Shown here piece by piece: positions 58,810-64,000 of a stretch of 64,000 nucleotides of DNA. Source of the stretch: Magnetospirillum sp902729445 (lineage in GTDB: Bacteria > Pseudomonadota > Alphaproteobacteria > Rhodospirillales > Magnetospirillaceae); assembly GCF_902729445.1 (NCBI RefSeq), contig NZ_CACVCE010000023.1, forward strand, positions 198,539-262,538, read 5' to 3'. Below the pieces are notes generated by a model. It was not told the origin of the DNA and searched no databases. It was given only the letters and a program-made list of their open reading frames with translations. Position 1 is the first letter of the stretch. Every line of letters starts with the position of its first letter. Both the position numbers and the translations under genes were made by a program.

Positions 58810-59567
58810 GCCCCGGCCCGGCCATTTTGCTGGTCGGGCACGGCTCGGCGCGCCATCCGGACAGTGCGGCGCCCATCCTGGCGCTGGCCCGGGCGCTGCG
58901 ACAACGCGGCGCGTGGTCCGATGTCCAGGCCGCCTTCATGAAGCAGGACCCCGGGCTGGACGGCGCCCTCGATCGCCTGACCGCGTCCGACGTGGTGATC
59001 GTCCCGGTGTTCGCCGGCAAGGGCTATTACACCGACACGCTGATCCCCAGGGCGTTGGGACTGGACGGGCCGGTGACCCGCAAGGGCGGGCGGGTGCTGC
59101 GCCTGACCGAGCCGGCCGGCGGCCATCCCCGCATTCCCGATCTGATGGCGGCGCGTGCCCTGGCGGTGGCCGAAGCGGCCGGCCTGCAGGGGGGCGACAC
59201 CAGTCTGCTGCTGATCGCGCATGGGTCGTCGCGGCCGGGTGGGGCGGGCGACACGCCCAGGGCCATCGCCGCCGCCATCACCCGGACCAACCGCTTCGCC
59301 GAGGTGGCGCTGGCCTTTCTGGAACAAGCCCCGTTCGCCGCCGACTGGCCCGATCTGGTGGCCGGCCGCCAGGTGGTCGCCCTGCCGCTGCTGGTGGCGC
59401 AAGGCATGCACGCCAGCCAGGACATCCCGCCCTTGTTCGGTCTGGTGTCGGGCCAGACCGGCCCGGTCGAAAGCCACGGCCGCATCGTCCGCCTGGCCTC
59501 GGGCCTGGGGGCGGAACCCGACCTGATCGACATCATCGCCGAAATGGCGACGGCGGCTTTGGCGTGA
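58806..59567 (+). CDS. CbiX-type sirohydrochlorin chelatase-like protein
   Basis: A 253-residue protein made of two CbiX-like halves, each opening with a metal-binding strand: ILLVGHGSARHPDSAAP and LLLIAHGSSRPGGAGDTP. PVFAGKGYYTDTLIP and PLLVAQGMHASQDIP are the matching second metal-site segments. It should put Fe2+ or Co2+ into sirohydrochlorin, the product made after CobA. The 4-bp overlap with cobA supports a joint sirohaem or cobalamin role; the oxidase step gene is not adjacent. Confidence 0.88.
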   Translation: MSPGPAILLVGHGSARHPDSAAPILALARALRQRGAWSDVQAAFMKQDPGLDGALDRLTASDVVIVPVFAGKGYYTDTLIPRALGLDGPVTRKGGRVLRLTEPAGGHPRIPDLMAARALAVAEAAGLQGGDTSLLLIAHGSSRPGGAGDTPRAIAAAITRTNRFAEVALAFLEQAPFAADWPDLVAGRQVVALPLLVAQGMHASQDIPPLFGLVSGQTGPVESHGRIVRLASGLGAEPDLIDIIAEMATAALA

Positions 59568-59605
59568 CGCGCCCGTAGCCGGGCTCGCTCAATCGCCGCG
59601 CGGGC

Positions 59606-62600
59606 TCAACCCAGCGCATCATCCATATGGGCGGCATCGATTTCCACCAGGCGCGGCCCATCGGTCCACACCAGGGCGCAGCGGATGCGTTTGCCGGGAT
59701 AGATGCAGGCCAACGCCAGCCGATAGGCGGCCATCTGCTTGACGTAAATAGCCGGAATCGGATCGCCGGCCGCTGGCGGGCGGCGGTTGGTCTTGTAATC
59801 GACCACCAGCACCTCGTCGGCGGTGACCACCAGACGATCGACCCGGCCGGAAATCGCCCGGTTGTCGCCGACCAGGCCGACGATGGGCACCTCGGCGCGG
59901 CTGCCGGGCGCGAACAGGGGCGCGAAGCGGGGGTGGTCCAGGATGTCGGCGACTTCGCCGGCGATGGTCAGGGCCTGGCCCGAATCGCGGATGCCCGACT
60001 TGTTCAGGAAGCGGATGGCGGCCTTGGCCCGGCCCTCGCGCGGGATTTCGGGCAATAATTCCAGCAGGCGATGGATCAACCGGCCGCGCTGGAAGCGGGC
60101 ATTGCCGTCGGCGCCGCCCAGTGGCGAGCGGACCGGCGGTTCCTCGCCCTCGGGGGCCGACGGCGCCAGCGGGCGCGGCGGGGCCGGCTCGGGCGGCGGC
60201 GAAAGCCGCAGCCATGACGGTTCCGGCAGGTGCGCCAAGCCTTGCGCGTCCAGCGACATGGCCTTGCGGTCGGGCGGGGCCGTCTGCGGGCAGGTCAGCC
60301 GCAGGATGGTGGCGGTCTCGGTCTCGGCGGCGGCGGCCAGGAAGGAATCCTCGACCGGTTCGGCCAACGGTTCCAGTCCGGCCTTGACCAGCTTGTACCA
60401 GCATGCCGCCGGGGCTTGGCGCTTGGTTTCCCAGCCGCAGACGATCAAGCGATCCTCGGCCCGGGTCATCGCCACATAGAGCAGGCGGCGATATTCCCGT
60501 TCGGCCGCCAGCTTGCGGGCGGCGCGCGCGGCGGCGCACATGGAATCGTCGGATTCGGCGCTGGGCGGCCACAGCAGCATTTCCTGCTCGGGCGGACCGC
60601 TCCACAGCAGGCGCGGCCCCTTGGTCGGCATCTGCAAGGTGTCGGGCAGGAAGACGATGGGGGCCTGCAGGCCCTTCGAGCCGTGCACGGTCATGATTCG
60701 CACCGCGTCGCGTCCGCCTTGTTCCAGGTCGCGCTTGATCTCGACGGCGCCTTGTTCCAGCCAGCGCAGGAACCCTTGCAGGCTGGGCGGGTGGCCGCGC
60801 TCGAAGGCCAGGGTCAGGTTGACGAATTCGTCGATGGGGTCGGCGGCGTCGGGGCCCAGCCGGGCCAGCAGCGCCCGCTTGCCGCCCTTGGGCCCCAGGA
60901 TGTGGGCGAACAGGTCGGCCGGCCCCAGCCGGTCGGTCAGGGCCATCAGGCCGGTCAGATAATCCAGCGCGGCGGCGGCTGTCCGGTCGAAGCCGGCGCG
61001 CCGCTGCAACGCCTCCCACAGCGGGACCGGGCCGCGATTCCACGCCAGCTCGAACAATTGCTCCTCGGTCAGGCCGACCAGGGGGCCTTTCAGAACGGTG
61101 GCCAGTGTCAAATCGTCCTCGGGCAGCAGCAACACCGCGCCCAGCGCCATCAAATCCATCACCGCCAATTGCTCGGTCAGCACCATGCGGTCGGCGCCGG
61201 CCACCGGCACCGCCAGCGCCTTCAACTCGCGCACCAGATCCTCGACGAAGCCGCCGCGCCGGCGCAGCAGCACCATGACGTCGCCGGCCCGGATCGGGCG
61301 CCCCTGGCTTTCCAGCATCTCGCCCCCGACCATGGCGGCAATGCGGCCGGCCACCAACCGGGCCAGACGGGTGCTGGGCGAATCGCCCTTGATGCGCTCG
61401 ATCGGCGGCTTCCACGGCGGCGGATCATCGACGGCGCGCGGGCTGACCGGCGGCCACAGCTCGACCAGGCCGGCCTGGCCCTGGCGGAAGGCGATGTGGC
61501 GCTGGTCGTCGCCTTGCTCGGGCTCGAGCACGCCGTCGCGGGCCGGGCCGGTGAACACCGCATCGACCGCGTCCAGCACCGCTGACGTCGAGCGGAACGA
61601 CAGGTTCAAGGGGATTTCCGCCCAATCCTGGCCGGCGGCGGGCACATGTTCGGCGAACAGCCGGCGCATGGAATCGAAGGCGGCCGGGTCGGCGCGCTGG
61701 AAGCTGTAGATCGATTGCTTGACGTCGCCGACGGCGAAGATGGTGCGCACCAACTCGCGGCTGCCGCGGCCGGCGAAGAATTCGGCGGTCAGGCGTTCCA
61801 CCACCGCCCATTGGTCGGGGTTGGTGTCCTGGGCCTCGTCGATCAAGACGTGGTCGATGCCGCCGTCCAGCTTGTAAAGCACCCACGGCGCCACCCCGGG
61901 ATGGGCCAACAGGTCGCGGGCGGCCAGGATCAGGTCGTCGTAATCCATCACCGCGCGGGCGCGCTTGCGGGTCTCGTAACCGGCCAGCAGCGCTTGGCCT
62001 AGGGTCAGAAGCGCTAAGGTGGCCTGGCCGACCCGGACCGACTTCAGACGATCGGTCAGCCGCAGGACCCGTTCGGCCTCGGTGGCGAGGACAGCCTCGA
62101 CACCCGGGACCGCCAGCACCTTCTTGGTCGCCAGCGACTTGCGGATGGTGCCGTCATTGGTCAGGAACACCCGGACCCACTCGTCCAGCGCATCGGCTCG
62201 GCGCTCGGGCGCGGCCAGCCAGGCGGCCATGGTCTCGCCCTTGCGGGCATCGGCGTCGGACCCGTTCAGCAGGGCCTGGGCGGCGTGGACCAGGGCAGCG
62301 CGGTCGAAGGCATGGTCGGCGGTGGCGGCCCGGATGACCGCGTCGGCGCTGTCGGTGGTTTCCAGGCCCAGGGCCGACCACAAGGCATCCTTCAAGCCGA
62401 CCAGGCCGCCATGGCGATCGATCAGCCGGCGCAGGCGGCCGCGATCACCGGCCAGTTCGGCCATCAATTCGGGAAAGGCGGTTTCGTGCACCAAGCGGGT
62501 CACCGCGCCCAGTGCCTCGGCCAGGGCCGGATCGGCGCCGTCGCGGGCCTGGGTCAGCACCTCGTCCTTGGAATCTTCCAGCAATTCGCCGGCATCTCGT

Positions 62601-63061
62601 TCGTCCATCACCTGGAAATGCGGCGCCAGGCCGGCTTCCAGCGGGAAGCGGCGCAGCAGCGATTGGCAAAAGGCGTGGATGGTTTCGATATGCATGCCGC
62701 CCGGCGCGTCCAGCACGGCGGCGAACAATCGCCGCGCCCGGGTCTGCTCGATCTCGGTGGCGTCGCGGCCCAGCAGGGTGACCAGGTCTCGGGCCAGCTG
62801 GGCATCGGCGGCGGTGGCCCAGCCGGCCAGCCGGCCGTTGATGCGGATGCTCATCTCGGCGGCCGCCGCCTTGGTGAAGGTCAGGCACAGGATGCAGGCG
62901 GGCGGGGTGCCGGCCAGCAGCAGGCTCAGCACCCGGTCGGTCAGCACCTTGGTCTTGCCGGTGCCGGCGCTGGCCGCCACCCACACCGACGAAGCCGGGT
63001 CGGCGGCCAGGCGTTGGCGGGTGGTGGCATCGTCAAGCAGGGCGGTGGATGGGGTGGTCAT
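59606..63061 (-). CDS. addA: Double-strand break repair helicase-nuclease AddA
   Basis: An 1151-residue UvrD-type helicase with C-terminal RecB-like nuclease. Motif I is VAASAGTGKTKVLTDRVL, motif II HVLIDEAQDTNPDQW, motif III AVGDVKQSIYSFQRADP, motif V VRIMTVHGSKGLQAPIVFLPD, motif VI LLYVAMTRAEDRLIVCG. The nuclease core is GRVDRLVVTADEVLVVDYKTNR. With AddB it resects DNA ends for RecA. No addB lies at either side: upstream is a divergent binding protein. ATG 63061 is preferred over TTG 63070. Confidence 0.95.
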   Translation of the reverse strand: MTTPSTALLDDATTRQRLAADPASSVWVAASAGTGKTKVLTDRVLSLLLAGTPPACILCLTFTKAAAAEMSIRINGRLAGWATAADAQLARDLVTLLGRDATEIEQTRARRLFAAVLDAPGGMHIETIHAFCQSLLRRFPLEAGLAPHFQVMDERDAGELLEDSKDEVLTQARDGADPALAEALGAVTRLVHETAFPELMAELAGDRGRLRRLIDRHGGLVGLKDALWSALGLETTDSADAVIRAATADHAFDRAALVHAAQALLNGSDADARKGETMAAWLAAPERRADALDEWVRVFLTNDGTIRKSLATKKVLAVPGVEAVLATEAERVLRLTDRLKSVRVGQATLALLTLGQALLAGYETRKRARAVMDYDDLILAARDLLAHPGVAPWVLYKLDGGIDHVLIDEAQDTNPDQWAVVERLTAEFFAGRGSRELVRTIFAVGDVKQSIYSFQRADPAAFDSMRRLFAEHVPAAGQDWAEIPLNLSFRSTSAVLDAVDAVFTGPARDGVLEPEQGDDQRHIAFRQGQAGLVELWPPVSPRAVDDPPPWKPPIERIKGDSPSTRLARLVAGRIAAMVGGEMLESQGRPIRAGDVMVLLRRRGGFVEDLVRELKALAVPVAGADRMVLTEQLAVMDLMALGAVLLLPEDDLTLATVLKGPLVGLTEEQLFELAWNRGPVPLWEALQRRAGFDRTAAAALDYLTGLMALTDRLGPADLFAHILGPKGGKRALLARLGPDAADPIDEFVNLTLAFERGHPPSLQGFLRWLEQGAVEIKRDLEQGGRDAVRIMTVHGSKGLQAPIVFLPDTLQMPTKGPRLLWSGPPEQEMLLWPPSAESDDSMCAAARAARKLAAEREYRRLLYVAMTRAEDRLIVCGWETKRQAPAACWYKLVKAGLEPLAEPVEDSFLAAAAETETATILRLTCPQTAPPDRKAMSLDAQGLAHLPEPSWLRLSPPPEPAPPRPLAPSAPEGEEPPVRSPLGGADGNARFQRGRLIHRLLELLPEIPREGRAKAAIRFLNKSGIRDSGQALTIAGEVADILDHPRFAPLFAPGSRAEVPIVGLVGDNRAISGRVDRLVVTADEVLVVDYKTNRRPPAAGDPIPAIYVKQMAAYRLALACIYPGKRIRCALVWTDGPRLVEIDAAHMDDALG

Positions 63062-63158
63062 GGCCCCCAACTATAACCTGTGAACAATACGGAGGCAGCA
63101 GCCTTTCCATTGACGGCTGCGGGCGCGATAATGGCGGCCAATGGCGTGGGGGAAGACG

Positions 63159-63935
63159 ATGTCTTACAGATGGATGAGGTCGGCGTGGTTCCTGGCGGTG
63201 GGGCTGGCGACCCAGTGGGCCGCGGGCACCCTTGGCGCCGCCGAGGTCCGGGTGGCGGTCGGGTTGTTCCTGCCGCCCTATGTGATCGCCGACGAGTGGC
63301 GCGGCATGGAATACGACATCGTCCGTCGCGCGCTGGAGCTTGAAGGTCACACCATCGTTCCGCAGCCGACCTATCTGGCCCGCGTCGCCAAGGATCTGGA
63401 GCACGGTGCGGTCGATGCGGCGATGCCGGTCCAGGTCCGGGCCGGGGCCAAGGAATTCTATTCCGAGCCGCACATCCAGTATCAGAATTTCGCCATCACC
63501 CTAAGGTCCAGCAACCTGGAGCTTAGGAAGATCGGCGACCTGGCCGGGCGCTCGGTGGTGGCGTTCCAGGAGGCCTCGCGCTATCTGGGGCCGGAATTCG
63601 AGGCGATGGCCAAGGCCAATCCCAATTACCGGGAAGAGGCCAAGCAGGTGGTTCAGCCGATCCTGCTGTTCCACGGCCGGACCGAGGTGGTGGTGGCCGA
63701 CCGTTTCATCTTCAACTGGTTCGCGTCGTCGCCGGAAGTCCGCCAGAAGGTCGATGTCACCCAGCCCTTGCGCTTCCACCCGTTGTTCCCGCCCACCGAC
63801 TACCGGGTCGCCTTCCGCGACGAGGCCTTGCGCGACGCCTTCAATCGCGGTTTGAAGCGCTTGAGGGACAGTGGCGAATACCAGCGGATCATGGACAATT
63901 ACGACCGGACCTTGACCGCCGCCCTGCCGAAATAG
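63159..63935 (+). CDS. Periplasmic solute-binding protein (family 3, amino-acid type)
   Basis: A 258-residue protein with a signal peptide (MRSAWFLAVGLATQWAAG) and the bacterial SBP_bac_3 fold: LFLPPYVIADEWRGMEYDIVRRALE, DLEHGAVDAAMPVQVRAGAKEFYSEPHIQYQNFAI, and a C-terminal DEALRDAFNRGLKRLRDSGEYQRIMDNY. No permease or ATPase gene follows within the window, so it may feed a receptor or be an orphan. A GGGGGAAG ribosome site precedes the ATG at 63159. Confidence 0.85.
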   Translation: MSYRWMRSAWFLAVGLATQWAAGTLGAAEVRVAVGLFLPPYVIADEWRGMEYDIVRRALELEGHTIVPQPTYLARVAKDLEHGAVDAAMPVQVRAGAKEFYSEPHIQYQNFAITLRSSNLELRKIGDLAGRSVVAFQEASRYLGPEFEAMAKANPNYREEAKQVVQPILLFHGRTEVVVADRFIFNWFASSPEVRQKVDVTQPLRFHPLFPPTDYRVAFRDEALRDAFNRGLKRLRDSGEYQRIMDNYDRTLTAALPK

Positions 63936-63978
63936 GGCTGGAGCGCCGAGCATAAAATCCGGATCAGCTTTTCTTGAT

Positions 63979-64000
63979 GGTCATTGCCGGGCTTGACCCC
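63979..64000. repeat. Palindromic intergenic repeat, cut by window end
   Basis: TCATTGCCGGGCTTGACCCC matches the left half of the arm seen at 106-134; the right half would lie beyond the window. It shows that the same dispersed family also follows the binding-protein gene. Confidence 0.5.

Overview
The window is G+C-rich, densely packed chromosomal DNA from an alphaproteobacterium. The cmk-rpsA-ihfB-lapA-pyrF-trpF order, the many chemoreceptors, the multiheme cytochromes and the style of the proteins point to the Rhodospirillaceae, most likely Magnetospirillum or a close relative. This is inference from protein character and synteny; no rRNA gene is present to confirm it. A single N at 46329, flanked by two identical 319-bp copies, shows that this is a scaffolded draft assembly.

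Layout. 1-5932: end of aroA, then cmk, rpsA, an inserted Abi_2/HEPN abortive-infection gene with its own promoter and hairpin leader, ihfB, lapA, pyrF and trpF. 5907-11786: a PAS-GGDEF diguanylate cyclase, a pair of M16 peptidase-like genes, a small unknown gene and a TPR-glycosyltransferase-like protein. 11787-22740: a prophage remnant read leftward in T7-like late order (capsid, tail tubular proteins A and B, fibres, small and large terminase, lysis) but without portal, scaffold, internal virion proteins, integrase or repressor. Four intrinsic terminators punctuate it. 23127-31354: a soluble chemoreceptor-like protein, mutM, an enoyl-CoA hydratase, a TPR lipoprotein-era pair of unknowns, an epimerase, a dCache/CZB chemoreceptor and a repeat-filled gap. 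31355-36966: a chemoreceptor carrying a c-type haem motif, ilvE, a MarR regulator and an OmpR/EnvZ-type two-component pair.

37170-39836: a three-gene electron-transfer unit (heptahaem cytochrome c, cytochrome b561-type membrane protein, and a periplasmic protein related to the haem subunit of ethylbenzene/DMSO-reductase type II enzymes), with no molybdoenzyme beside it. 40016-46818: a complete leucine/isovalerate degradation operon (liuA-B-C-D-E), the last gene broken by the assembly artefact. 47082-52844: prs, a lipoprotein, a 25-residue membrane peptide, pgeF, midA, lgt and hldD. 52992-59567: an AhpD-like protein with an ECF sigma factor, ubiK, an aminotransferase, a DUF2125 protein, a ChaC-like cyclotransferase, a voltage-gated K+ channel, and cobA-cbiX for sirohaem. 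59606-63935: addA without addB, and an amino-acid-type binding protein.

The least expected signals are: the Abi_2 gene whose ribosome site lies inside a terminator-like hairpin; a three-copy intergenic element of about 130 bp whose hairpin stems show compensatory base changes between copies, one copy supplying the stop codon of liuE; the orphan haem operon at 37170-39836; two mini-genes of 20 and 24 codons, each with its own ribosome site and terminator, inside the prophage; and a soluble receptor-like protein with a duplicated signalling-tip motif.
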